From Sphingobium sp. JS3065 (lineage in GTDB: Bacteria > Pseudomonadota > Alphaproteobacteria > Sphingomonadales > Sphingomonadaceae), in NCBI RefSeq assembly GCF_026427355.1, contig NZ_CP102664.1, positions 2,542,001 to 2,606,000 on the forward strand: DNA of 64,000 nt, read 5' to 3'. The translations under genes were made by a program, and so were the position numbers. Position 1 is the first letter of the stretch. The number at the start of each line of letters is the position of its first letter. Shown one piece after another: positions 28,404 to 36,822 of this stretch. Under the pieces are notes generated by a model. That model had not been told where the DNA came from. It worked only from the letters and a program-made list of their open reading frames with translations, and ran no database searches.

Positions 28404-30331
28404 GCCGCCTGCTCCCGGCGCGCCGCGCGCCATCCGCAGACAAGCACGGCGAAGTTGCCCGCCATCTCGCCGACCGCCGCCTCGTCGTCGATCTCGCCCT
28501 TCAGCCAGCGCGCCGCCGGCTCGGACCAGATGGTTCGCCCGACCGCGAAGCCCTTGACAAGAGCGCTTGCGGCGGCGGCGGCGAAGCTCTCCAGCAGTTC
28601 GGTTTCGGAAGCCGCGAGGCCAAGGAGCACAATACCGCGGCAATGCGGGTCGCGCGCCTCGATTACCCGCTCGATAGCCGCCCACGCACCAGGCTCGGCA
28701 GCGGGCTCGAGTTTCCACCAGTCCGGATACACCCCGAGATCATAGATGTGCTCAACGACACGCGCCACCGTGTCGGTGGCGATTGGCCCATGCTTCGAGG
28801 CGATGATCTCGAGCAGTAGCTCGTGGCGCGTGTGCCGACAGGCCTCGAACAGCCGGAGGATCTGGCGGTCCTGCTGCGCCCGCAGATCGGCCGGATCGTC
28901 GGGGTGGTAGAAGACGAGGCATTTGACGACGTGATCGAGCGGCCAGTCGGCGAGGATCGTCGCCGCCTCGAACCCGCCTTCGAACGTCAGCGGCCGCGAC
29001 CCGGGCTGCTCAATCGGGCGTCCGATCCAGTAGCGCGTGTCGACCGCCCCCTCCAGCGCACGCATGCCGTAGCGCCCATCCGCCAGCAGCCCGAAGCCCG
29101 GGTTGTCGCTCGCCACGCGTTCGAGCGCCTTTAGCGCCAACTCCTTGAAGCGGGGCACCCGGTCGAGATTCGCCGTACCGAGCGTGGACACAAGGTCGTC
29201 GAACTGGCTGCGGTGATCGATTGCGAGCACTGTCATTTCGTCGTAGTTCGGATGGCGGTTCGTCGCCCAATGTATATGTTCGAGGGTCGTACTATCCCGC
29301 AGCCGGCGCGGCCAGTCGCTGCGCGACAGGAAGCACTGAAGTTCGTCCCAGCTTGGCTGTGCGGGCGCGCAGCCGTGCCGTGACACGACCATGGCGCCGC
29401 ACGCATTGGCATATGTGCAGCAAAGCTCGATCGGCTCGTCGCGTAGCCAACCGCGCAGGAAGCCAGCCATGAACGCGTCGCCCGCCCCGAGCACGTTGAA
29501 CACCTCGATCTTGAAGCCTTGGCCTACGACCCCTTCGTTGAGGCTGTCCGGCACCGCGCCGGGGAAGGCGACACAGCCATCGGCTCCGCGCTTGCACACC
29601 AGTAGCGCGTTGCTCGCGGCGCGGATCGTGCGGAGCGCCGCGACCGTGTCAGTCGTGCCGCCGAGAATATGGATCTCCTCCTCGGTACCGACGATGAGAT
29701 CGCACAGCGGAAGGACGCTCTGGAGTTCGGCGGTGACCGCTGCGCTCGCGACAAAGCGATCCTCGCCGTTCTCCTTGGACGCCAATCCCCACAGAACCGG
29801 GCGAAAGTCGATATCGAATATGACCCGGCCACCGGCTGCCTTCATTGCCCGTGCCGCCTTGAGACTTGCAGCATAAACATCAGGGCGTGACAGATGGGTG
29901 CCATTGATGAGCAGCGCGCCGGCAGATGCGACGAGTCCCGGGTCGATGTCGGCTTCACATAGCGCCATGTCGGCGCAGTTCTCGCGGTAGAAGATCAAAG
30001 GAAAGCTGTCGGCATCACGAATTCCCAGGAGCACCAGCGCCGTCAGCCGCTCGGGATCGCTGATCACGCCTGATACGTCCACGCCCTCGCGGAGCAACTC
30101 TTCGCGGATGAAGCGGCCCATGTGGTCAGAGCCGACACGCGTTATAAGCCCTGACTTGAGGCCGAGGCGCGCGACCCCGACCGCCGTGTTGGTAGGGCTG
30201 CCTCCGATATATTTCGCGAATGACCGCATGCGCTCGAGCCGACCGCCGACCTGCTCGCCATACAGATCGACGCTCGACCGGCCGAGCGTGATCAGATCGA
30301 GCACATGTTCCTGGCCATGCTTGCTGGTCAC
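28400..30331 (-). CDS. iolC: 5-dehydro-2-deoxygluconokinase fused to DUF2090 aldolase-like domain
   Basis: 643 residues, GTG start with AAGGA 8 nt upstream. Residues 1-~335 are a PfkB-family kinase (GGSPTNTAVGVARLG; NVLGAGDAFMAGFLRG with the catalytic Asp). Residues ~350-640 are a DUF2090 domain (VLAIDHRSQFDDL, HVVKCLVFYHPDD, LLLEIIASKHG). It phosphorylates 2-deoxy-5-keto-gluconate. The fused domain is widely annotated as the 6-phosphate aldolase giving malonate semialdehyde and DHAP, which could replace a separate IolJ. The aldolase role is inferred from family knowledge. First gene of the iolC-D-E-B-esterase operon. Confidence 0.92.
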   Translation of the reverse strand: MTSKHGQEHVLDLITLGRSSVDLYGEQVGGRLERMRSFAKYIGGSPTNTAVGVARLGLKSGLITRVGSDHMGRFIREELLREGVDVSGVISDPERLTALVLLGIRDADSFPLIFYRENCADMALCEADIDPGLVASAGALLINGTHLSRPDVYAASLKAARAMKAAGGRVIFDIDFRPVLWGLASKENGEDRFVASAAVTAELQSVLPLCDLIVGTEEEIHILGGTTDTVAALRTIRAASNALLVCKRGADGCVAFPGAVPDSLNEGVVGQGFKIEVFNVLGAGDAFMAGFLRGWLRDEPIELCCTYANACGAMVVSRHGCAPAQPSWDELQCFLSRSDWPRRLRDSTTLEHIHWATNRHPNYDEMTVLAIDHRSQFDDLVSTLGTANLDRVPRFKELALKALERVASDNPGFGLLADGRYGMRALEGAVDTRYWIGRPIEQPGSRPLTFEGGFEAATILADWPLDHVVKCLVFYHPDDPADLRAQQDRQILRLFEACRHTRHELLLEIIASKHGPIATDTVARVVEHIYDLGVYPDWWKLEPAAEPGAWAAIERVIEARDPHCRGIVLLGLAASETELLESFAAAAASALVKGFAVGRTIWSEPAARWLKGEIDDEAAVGEMAGNFAVLVCGWRAARREQAA

Positions 30332-30400
30332 TTCAGTTCCTTCTTCATATCCGCCCCTCTGATTCTGCGTGGCCGCTCGTTCTCGACGACCCGCAAGATT

Positions 30401-30637
30401 TCACGCGTCTAAAGCTTTCTTGAGCAAAACGTCGTTCGACGCCGTGCAGCTTTGCAGTTGATCTTCGGCCTCACGCAGCATCTCCTGCATGACAGCGACC
30501 GTCTTGCGACATGTCGTGGTCGCGACCGCATATCGAAGGTGCCGAACATCCGGCATATTCTGGTTGTTGCGCCATATACTGCCTCCGCGGCTTGGCCATC
30601 TCCGCTCGACGAGCTCGAAATTATTCTCGGTCTTCAA
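30401..30637 (-). CDS. small hypothetical protein coupled to the esterase gene
   Basis: 78 residues from a TTG that overlaps the stop of the beta-lactamase-like gene (TTGA). Charged, mostly helical, with no TM segment (EMLREAEDQLQSCTASNDVLLKKALDA at the C-terminus). I do not recognise it. The overlap supports real translation, but an accidental frame is possible. It ends 70 bp before iolC. Confidence 0.35.
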   Translation of the reverse strand: MKTENNFELVERRWPSRGGSIWRNNQNMPDVRHLRYAVATTTCRKTVAVMQEMLREAEDQLQSCTASNDVLLKKALDA

Positions 30638-31920
30638 TCCTGCTGTCCCGCCAGGATGTCAGCCGCCACGTCCCGGCTGCGGAACTGTAGCGACAGCCGT
30701 TCTGCATCGGCGAGGAGCTGGACCATGCAGACGAACACCAGGTCGTTGGTCGGGTCGACCCAGAACCAGCAACCGGCTGCACCGTCCCAGAAATAGGTAT
30801 CGCGTCCCAAGGCCACGCCGGCGGCTTGCGGGTCCGTGATGACCACGCCGTTATACGCATATTCGTAGCCGGGTCGCAGCCAGTGGGGCGCCGTGCCGAA
30901 GCCGCCTGTCAACAGATGCCGCGGCGTGTGGCTGCTCATCATCAGCGCGGCCGCCTCGGAGTTTAGAATTCGCCGGCCGTCGAGTTCCCCGCGGCCGAGC
31001 AGCATCCGGCCGAAGCGCAGATAATCGGGTGCGGTCGACACCAAACCGCCCCCCCCCGAGGCGAGGACTGGGAGCCTGTCATAGGGAAGCACCAGATCGC
31101 TGGGCGACAGCGCTGCGACATTGTCATAGTGGAGGCTGTCGGCGTCCGAACTCATCTCGACGAGTTCGTCGCCGGCCAACGAGTAGAGAGCGGCGAAGCG
31201 GTCACGCTTGCTTGCCGGCACCATGAAGTCTGTGTCGACCATGCCGAGCGGTTCGAAGATGCGCTCCAGCATGAAGTCGCGCAAGCGCATGCCACTCAAG
31301 CGCTCGACGATGATCCCCTGCACGTCCATGGCCACGCTGTAGCGCCAGCCCGTGCCCGGATCGAAGGCAAGCGGAACCTTCGCCAGTCGAGTCAGATACT
31401 CCTCGGCCGTGATATCGTGTGGAATGATGGGAACGCCCGCCGCATGGAAGGCGCCATCGACCGGCTCGTCGGTAAAGCCGTACGAGAAGCCCACCTGGTG
31501 TGTCATAAGATGTTCGAGCGTCGGCTGCCTATGGGGCGCAGCGAGCAGGAGGGCACCATCGGGCTCAGACCGGCGTAGCACCTGCAAGCCGGCGAGTTCG
31601 GGAAGATGCTTGGCGATCGGATCCGACGGTGACCATTTGCCCTCGCCCCACAATATCATCATCGCGACCGCGGTAACCGGCTTGGTCATCGAAAAGAGCC
31701 GGAAAATGCTATCCGCCTGCATCCGCTCGGCAGCCGCCACATCGCGCCGGCCGATGGCCGAGGCGTGCGCGACCGCGCCCTTGTGCCACACCATCGTCAC
31801 CGCGCCGCTCAGCAGTCGGCGGTCGACCACGTCTTGAACAGGCGCGTCGGCAGCGCACCATGGCCCGGACCTCGCCCGCCCGGGCAAGGCTGATACGGGA
31901 TTCTCCGCCGCTAACGTCAC
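30634..31920 (-). CDS. serine hydrolase of the beta-lactamase fold (class C-like esterase)
   Basis: 428 residues, GTG start. The SxxK motif is FSMTK near residue 77-80. The Y-x-x motif is in TGWRYSVAMDVQG near 190, and HQVGFSYGF and GGGGLVSTAPDYLRFGRMLL are typical of EstB/PBP4-like esterases. No signal peptide is evident, so it is unlikely to act as a secreted beta-lactamase. The family includes esterases and transesterases. It sits between the RpiR regulator and iolC on the same strand, so it is probably co-regulated with inositol breakdown. Confidence 0.85.
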   Translation of the reverse strand: MTLAAENPVSALPGRARSGPWCAADAPVQDVVDRRLLSGAVTMVWHKGAVAHASAIGRRDVAAAERMQADSIFRLFSMTKPVTAVAMMILWGEGKWSPSDPIAKHLPELAGLQVLRRSEPDGALLLAAPHRQPTLEHLMTHQVGFSYGFTDEPVDGAFHAAGVPIIPHDITAEEYLTRLAKVPLAFDPGTGWRYSVAMDVQGIIVERLSGMRLRDFMLERIFEPLGMVDTDFMVPASKRDRFAALYSLAGDELVEMSSDADSLHYDNVAALSPSDLVLPYDRLPVLASGGGGLVSTAPDYLRFGRMLLGRGELDGRRILNSEAAALMMSSHTPRHLLTGGFGTAPHWLRPGYEYAYNGVVITDPQAAGVALGRDTYFWDGAAGCWFWVDPTNDLVFVCMVQLLADAERLSLQFRSRDVAADILAGQQD

Positions 31921-31933
31921 GAGGCGCTCCTCT

Positions 31934-31953
31934 AATGGAATGTACTTTCCATT
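31934..31953. promoter_or_regulatory. palindrome upstream of the esterase-iolC transcript
   Basis: AATGGAA-TGTACT-TTCCATT, a 7-bp perfect inverted repeat 14 bp upstream of the GTG start of the esterase gene and behind the RpiR gene. Position and symmetry suit an operator for the RpiR protein. A different palindrome (GAATATATATTC) lies in the receptor promoter. Confidence 0.45.
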
Positions 31954-32010
31954 TTATAGCGCCTCAGAATGATGAGTGCAAGCGGTGCTTTGCGCCGCCG
32001 CGAGCAGCCC

Positions 32011-32865
32011 CTATGAGGCGGCCAACGTCGGCTCGGCCTTGCGGGCCGCGAAGCCAATAGCGAGCGACTGCGCCAGACACATCGAAGCGGCGAGCGAACG
32101 GAATCCGCGTACCTCCGACTCCCGAACCTGCAGCACGAGGCTCGCGTTCTTGGCTATGGGCCCGATGACGCTGTCGGTGATCGAGATGATGGGGCAGCTT
32201 CCTGCGGCCGCTTCGACGAGGCTGATGGTCTCCGAGCTATAGGGCGCGAAGCTGATTGCGACGATCAGGTCACTCGCTTCGAGGCCGCCGGTCTGCTGGA
32301 GGTGGAGTCCCGCGACGCCATCTACGAGCACGATGCGCTTGTCGGTTTGCGCCAGCAGATAGGCGAGGTAGCTGGCGACCGGGAAGGATCGACGGAAGCC
32401 AGCGATGAACACCGTGCGCGCTCGATCGAGCAGGTCGATGGCCTCGGAGAGTTCACGTTGGCCGAGCGCGTGATTGAGGTTCTCAAGCGCCAATATATTG
32501 CCCTCGACGAACTCTGAGAGCAGGTGCCGTGGACCCTCCAGATCCCCGGTAGCTGCATAGCGGTGCTGGCGGATGCGCTCGGCGTAACCGAGCGAGCGGT
32601 CCTCCCGCAGCAGCCCCTCCCGGATCAGCCGCTGCATCGGGTTAGCGCCGGAAAAGCCAAAGGCCTGGGCAAAACGGACGATTGCCGAAGGCTGGACCTT
32701 GCTTCGCTCGGCGATCACCGCGAGCGTCTCGAACGCCATGTCGTTGGGCTCCTCCAGGACATGGCGGGCGATCCGCTGCAATCGGTCGCTGAGCTCGTCG
32801 TAACGCTCGCGGATCGCGGTCAGGAACTCGTCGAGGTCACTAGGGGCCGAAACCGTCTCATTCAT
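32011..32865 (-). CDS. MurR/RpiR family transcriptional regulator
   Basis: 284 residues from MNETVSAPSDLDEFL. An ATG 90 nt upstream is in frame but its leader is not conserved. The N-terminal HTH_6 domain (IARHVLEEPNDMAFETLAVIAERSKVQPSAIVRFAQAFGF) is followed by a SIS phosphosugar-binding domain (FIAGFRRSFPVASYLAYLL; DLIVAISFAPYSSETISLVEAA). Such proteins sense a sugar phosphate. Regulators of iol genes in several bacteria belong to this family. It is divergent from iolG and is the likely local regulator. Confidence 0.9.
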   Translation of the reverse strand: MNETVSAPSDLDEFLTAIRERYDELSDRLQRIARHVLEEPNDMAFETLAVIAERSKVQPSAIVRFAQAFGFSGANPMQRLIREGLLREDRSLGYAERIRQHRYAATGDLEGPRHLLSEFVEGNILALENLNHALGQRELSEAIDLLDRARTVFIAGFRRSFPVASYLAYLLAQTDKRIVLVDGVAGLHLQQTGGLEASDLIVAISFAPYSSETISLVEAAAGSCPIISITDSVIGPIAKNASLVLQVRESEVRGFRSLAASMCLAQSLAIGFAARKAEPTLAAS

Positions 32866-33047
32866 CTTGCTATCATTCCTTCCCGCGGCAAGTTCTGCTG
32901 AACACCCGTTCCGTTGGATAACGCAATGAGTAACGCGTTCTGAAGAATGTTCCAAGCCACCTAGAATTTCATATCATCTTCATGTAGAATTATCCTTCTA
33001 TATGACGCGCACGGTTCTCCCGTGCATCTCGGCAGGATTGAGACATT

Positions 33048-34031
33048 ATGACATACAGCGTGGCCCTCTTTGGCGCTGGCAGAATAGGGCGCATCCATGC
33101 GACCAACATCGCAGCACACCCTGAACTGAGGCTTGCCTGGGTTTGCGATAGGAATGTGGAGGCTGCTCAGGAACTCGCGTCGCGCTTTGGGGCGCGCGTC
33201 GGCGGAGCAAACGAAGCCATCGCCGATTCGGCAGTGACGGGAGTCCTGGTGGCGACCAATACCGACACCCACCTCGATCTCAGCCTGCGCGCGAATCAGG
33301 CGGGCAAGGCGGTATTCTGCGAGAAGCCGGTCGATCTAGACCTTACTCGCGCACGCGCCGCCGCAAAAACGCTCGGCGACGCCCCAGTCTTCGTTGGCTT
33401 CAATCGCCGATTCGACCCTAACTTCGCCGCGCTGAAGGCGAAGCTCGTCTCGGGCGAGGCGGGTGCGCTCGAGTCGCTGCAAGTCACGAGCAACGACCCG
33501 TCGCCACCGCCCGTCGACTATGTACGGACATCGGGCGGACTGTTCGCCGACATGACCATTCATGACTTCGACATGGCACGGTTCCTGCTCGGCGAAGAAC
33601 CTGTCGAATTGTTCGCCTGGGGAAGCTGCCTGGTCGACCCGGCAATCGGCGAAGCCGGCGACATCGATACGGCGCGCGTTCTGCTGCGCACCGCATCGGG
33701 CAAGCTTGCGGTCATTGCCAACAGCCGGCGCAGCGGCTTCGGCTACGACCAGCGCGTGGAGGCCTTTTGCTCCCGGGGCCTCGTCGCGGCCGGCAACATG
33801 ACCGAGTCAACGGTCCAGGTCTGGCGCGAGGACGGCGCTCGTGCCGCGCCATTCCAGAACTTCTTCCTCGAGCGCTACGCTGCGGCGTTTCGCAATGAAC
33901 TGAGCCATTTTGCCGACATTCTCGCTGGACGCGCGCTGCCGCTCGTCAATTTTCATGACGGTGTCGCGGCGCTGGCCTTGGCCGACGCGGCGCGGCGTTC
34001 GCTGGCCAGGGGCGCATCGGTTGCGGTTTAG
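33048..34031 (+). CDS. iolG: myo-inositol 2-dehydrogenase (Gfo/Idh/MocA family)
   Basis: 327 residues. NAD-binding motif GAGRIGRIHATNI at residues 9-21, EKPVDLDL near 92 with the catalytic lysine, and GGLFADMTIHDFDMARFLLGE near 170 with the substrate-binding Asp/His. It oxidises myo-inositol to 2-keto-myo-inositol. Close relatives act on other inositol isomers or sugars, so substrate is not fixed by sequence. Context (iolB, C, D, E) makes the inositol role likely. Its TAG stop is part of the 27-bp repeat. Confidence 0.88.
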   Translation: MTYSVALFGAGRIGRIHATNIAAHPELRLAWVCDRNVEAAQELASRFGARVGGANEAIADSAVTGVLVATNTDTHLDLSLRANQAGKAVFCEKPVDLDLTRARAAAKTLGDAPVFVGFNRRFDPNFAALKAKLVSGEAGALESLQVTSNDPSPPPVDYVRTSGGLFADMTIHDFDMARFLLGEEPVELFAWGSCLVDPAIGEAGDIDTARVLLRTASGKLAVIANSRRSGFGYDQRVEAFCSRGLVAAGNMTESTVQVWREDGARAAPFQNFFLERYAAAFRNELSHFADILAGRALPLVNFHDGVAALALADAARRSLARGASVAV

Positions 34032-34054
34032 AGTATCCGTGATGATCAACCCTG
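34028..34054 (+). repeat. 27-bp inverted repeat, right copy
   Basis: TTAGAGTATCCGTG followed by ATGATCAACCCTG. Identical, in opposite orientation, to 23882-23908. Begins at the iolG stop codon and runs into the stop codon of the transposase remnant at 34046-34160. Confidence 0.85.
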
Positions 34055-34160
34055 AGATTGTGCCCAGCACCTATCGGCCTTGAGCAGTGCGTTTGCGGTG
34101 ACGACGAGCTTTCGCATGACGGCGGTGATCGCTAGCCGGATCTTTCGCTGAAGAAAAAAA
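34046..34160 (-). pseudogene. C-terminal remnant of an IS110-like transposase
   Basis: A minus-strand frame gives KIRLAITAVMRKLVVTANALLK followed by ADRCWAQSQG and stop. The AxxAVMRKLLV..NA pattern is typical of the end of IS110/IS1111-family transposases. Upstream the frame loses similarity and the receptor promoter begins. Family assignment rests on this short segment only. Confidence 0.5.
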
Positions 34161-34263
34161 GCGTGGTGATCCGCACCGGAGCCGTCAGCGCCGCCTTGCC
34201 TTCGGCGTGCTCTCCAAGGCCAAGTTGGACTACGGTATTTGCAAAAATATTTCCATATTAACA

Positions 34264-34293
34264 TTGACAGAATATATATTCCATTCTTATAAA
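34264..34293 (+). promoter_or_regulatory. promoter of the TonB receptor with palindrome in the spacer
   Basis: TTGACA at 34264-34269, 18-nt spacer, TATAAA at 34288-34293. The spacer contains the perfect 12-bp palindrome GAATATATATTC (34270-34281), a good position for a repressor. The SD GGGAGG is at 34324-34329 and the ATG at 34336. Confidence 0.72.
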
Positions 34294-34335
34294 AAGGACA
34301 GCCGCGCAGAATCGGCAAGGACATGGGAGGATTTA

Positions 34336-36684
34336 ATGAGAAGCAAGGTTGTTCTGCTGGGCAGCGTCGCCCTGGTCGGCACACTTGGAGCAGTCTCTGC
34401 TCCTGCGCGAGCGGAAGCGTCCGCCAACTCTGCTCCAGCCGGCGCGGAGCAAACCGAATCGACCAGCCGCAAGGGACTGCAAGACATCATCGTCACGGCG
34501 CGGCGCCGCAGTGAGAGCGCCCAGACCGTGCCCGTCGCGGTCAGCGTCGCGTCAGCAGCCAGCCTTGAGCAGCATCAGGTTCTCAACGCCTATCAGCTGG
34601 TGAATTTGACCCCTAGCCTTCAGGTGCGATCGACCAATCAGCAGACGGGCGCTCTCAACTTCACGATTCGCGGTATCGGCACGTCCGTTTTTGGTCCGCA
34701 GGTCGAATCCAGCGTCGGCGTCGTGATCGACGACGTGGTGATGAGCCGGCCGCAATTCGGCAATGTCCAGTTCTTCGATCTTGACCGGGTCGAGGTGCTG
34801 CGTGGTCCGCAAGGCATGCTGTTCGGCAAGAATGCCTCGGCCGGCCTGATCAACATCGTCACGGCCCAGCCCCGGCTGAACCGCACCGAATTCTTGGCAA
34901 ATATTCAATATGGCAACACGACGGCTCCTGGTGCCGGCAATGTCGCGTCGCTTCAGGTCGCCGGGAATATGCCGATAACCGGCAATTCCGCACTGCGCGT
35001 TTCCGGCTTTGTTACGCGGCAGGACGCGGTTGTGCGCGACACCAGTCTCCGCCAGAATCTCGGTAACACGGCGGTCGGCGGCCGCTTGAAATTTCTTTGG
35101 GAGCCGAGCGACAGCATCCGTCTGACGGTTGCAGGCGATTACCAGAATTCGAAAGGCCCCGGCGAAGGCGTGCTCGTGCACCGTTTCACCGCGCCCGGCG
35201 GGCTGATCTCCACGATCAACGCCAGCAATGGGGTGTTTGCCTCGCCAAAGAACACCAGCATGGCGACCGATATAGCGAACACCAACGGCTCCGATGTGTA
35301 CGGGGTGTCGCTGAAGGCAGAGATCGAGCTTGGCGGCGGATATACGCTGACGAACGTGCTCGCACACCGCCGTGCCAAGACAAACACCTCGATCGACACC
35401 GACACGACGACGGCGGACCTGTTCAGCGTCAATACGGGGGGCTTGCGGCGTCACCAGACTACGGAAGAACTGCGTCTGACCTCACCGGCGGACGGCCGGT
35501 TCAGCTATCAGCTCGGCCTTTTCTATCTGGACCTCAACGCGCGCGAGTTTCTCCTGCAAGGGGCAAATCTCGGCCTGCCCTCTCCCGGTCCCGGTCTCTC
35601 CTTTTTGGGAGGCTACGCCGACGGTACTGCGCTCATCAAGAGCTATGCCGGTTTCTTTGAAGGACAGTATAAACTTACCGACTCCCTGCGGGTGACCGCA
35701 GGCGGCCGTTACACCCATGACGATCTTCGCTACCATCTGGATCTAACGAACCCGGCAGCTCTGCTGCCCCTTTATGGCCCCGACAAGCATTTTTCGGTCC
35801 AAACGAAGAAGGACAATTTCTCCTATCGCTTCGGCGCTGACTACACGATTGCGCCTGACGTGCTCGTCTATGCCACCTACTCGCGGGGCTACAAGGGGCC
35901 GACTTTCGACCAGTTGACCGGTACTTTAGTGGATCCGGAAATTCCGAAGAGCTACGAGCTTGGCGTCAAATCCACGCTCTTTGATCGCAGGCTCCGGCTC
36001 AACATGGCCCTGTTCGACACCACCTTCGACGGGTTCCAGACGCAGGCCCAACGACCCGGTACCGCAGCGGGCTTTATGACCCTGAATGCAGGGCAGTTGA
36101 AGTCCCGCGGGGTAGAGGTCGAGTTCACCGCACTGCCGTTCGATGGCCTGACCATAAGCGGTGGGACCACCTTTAACGACACGAAGTACGTCGGTCTCTC
36201 TGGCATCCCCTGTACTTACGGGCTTCCGGCAGGCACTGGCAGGAACCAGTGTGATCCCAGTACCAATACAACGGATGTCAGTGGGAACCAGCTCGATAAT
36301 GCTCCGCGCTGGACCACCTCATTCACCGCGCGGTACGAACGTCCTGTGTCGAGCGAATGGGTCGGCTTCCTGCAGGGGGACGTCTATCATCGCAGCAGCT
36401 TCTACTTCGGCCAGACGCGCGATCCACACCTGCGCGTCGGGGCCAACGCGATCTTCGGATTATCGGCTGGCGCCCATACCCAGGACGACCGGCTGTCGAT
36501 TACCGCTTTCGTGCGCAATCTGTTCGACAAGCGAGTCCCAAGTTACATTCTCCAGGATCCGGTGTCAGCTTTTTACGTGGGTCCGTCGGGCGTTAGCGAC
36601 GCTGCCTTGGGCGGCAATTACTGGAGCCAGTTCGGACCGAATTCATTTCGCACGGTCGGCGTGACGGTGAATTACCGGATGTAG
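34336..36684 (+). CDS. TonB-dependent receptor
   Basis: 782 residues from MRSKVVLLGSVALVG. A frame opens further upstream, but the signal peptide (cleavage after APARA, ~residue 26) fixes this start. A TonB-box-like DIIVTARRRSES is followed by the plug (TIRGIGTSVFGPQVESSVGVVIDDV; RVEVLRGPQGMLFGKNASAGLINIVT) and a complete 22-strand-type barrel. The last residue is Met rather than the usual aromatic. It is the FecA/CirA-like type abundant in sphingomonads that imports siderophores, glycans or aromatics. Position beside iolG and CocE-like hydrolase suggests uptake of the island's substrate. Confidence 0.92.
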   Translation: MRSKVVLLGSVALVGTLGAVSAPARAEASANSAPAGAEQTESTSRKGLQDIIVTARRRSESAQTVPVAVSVASAASLEQHQVLNAYQLVNLTPSLQVRSTNQQTGALNFTIRGIGTSVFGPQVESSVGVVIDDVVMSRPQFGNVQFFDLDRVEVLRGPQGMLFGKNASAGLINIVTAQPRLNRTEFLANIQYGNTTAPGAGNVASLQVAGNMPITGNSALRVSGFVTRQDAVVRDTSLRQNLGNTAVGGRLKFLWEPSDSIRLTVAGDYQNSKGPGEGVLVHRFTAPGGLISTINASNGVFASPKNTSMATDIANTNGSDVYGVSLKAEIELGGGYTLTNVLAHRRAKTNTSIDTDTTTADLFSVNTGGLRRHQTTEELRLTSPADGRFSYQLGLFYLDLNAREFLLQGANLGLPSPGPGLSFLGGYADGTALIKSYAGFFEGQYKLTDSLRVTAGGRYTHDDLRYHLDLTNPAALLPLYGPDKHFSVQTKKDNFSYRFGADYTIAPDVLVYATYSRGYKGPTFDQLTGTLVDPEIPKSYELGVKSTLFDRRLRLNMALFDTTFDGFQTQAQRPGTAAGFMTLNAGQLKSRGVEVEFTALPFDGLTISGGTTFNDTKYVGLSGIPCTYGLPAGTGRNQCDPSTNTTDVSGNQLDNAPRWTTSFTARYERPVSSEWVGFLQGDVYHRSSFYFGQTRDPHLRVGANAIFGLSAGAHTQDDRLSITAFVRNLFDKRVPSYILQDPVSAFYVGPSGVSDAALGGNYWSQFGPNSFRTVGVTVNYRM

Positions 36685-36743
36685 GTGAAAAGGTGCCGGC
36701 ATCGTCTGCACGCGTAGTCGGTACTGATCTGCCTACAGCCGAT

Positions 36744-36765
36744 GTCCTCCAGCACTTTGGAGGAC
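36744..36765. repeat. hairpin 1 between receptor and CocE-like gene
   Basis: GTCCTCCA-GCACTT-TGGAGGAC, 8-bp perfect arms, 60 bp after the receptor stop. Confidence 0.6.
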
Positions 36766-36771
36766 GCCCCC

Positions 36772-36806
36772 CAGCTGGTAAACGGTGTTTCACCGTTTAC
36801 CAGCTG
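36772..36806. repeat. hairpin 2 between receptor and CocE-like gene
   Basis: Perfect 16-bp arms CAGCTGGTAAACGGTG / CACCGTTTACCAGCTG around TTT, ending 16 bp before the CocE-like start and overlapping the place where its SD should be. No T-run follows. It could sequester the ribosome site, act as an operator or end receptor transcription. Confidence 0.7.
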
Positions 36807-36822
36807 CCGCGCAGGAAAACAT

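Noticed and set aside
36742..36822. Extended N-terminus for the CocE-like gene
   Set aside because: The extra 27 codons run through two perfect hairpins and show no conservation. ATG 36823 gives the family-typical start.
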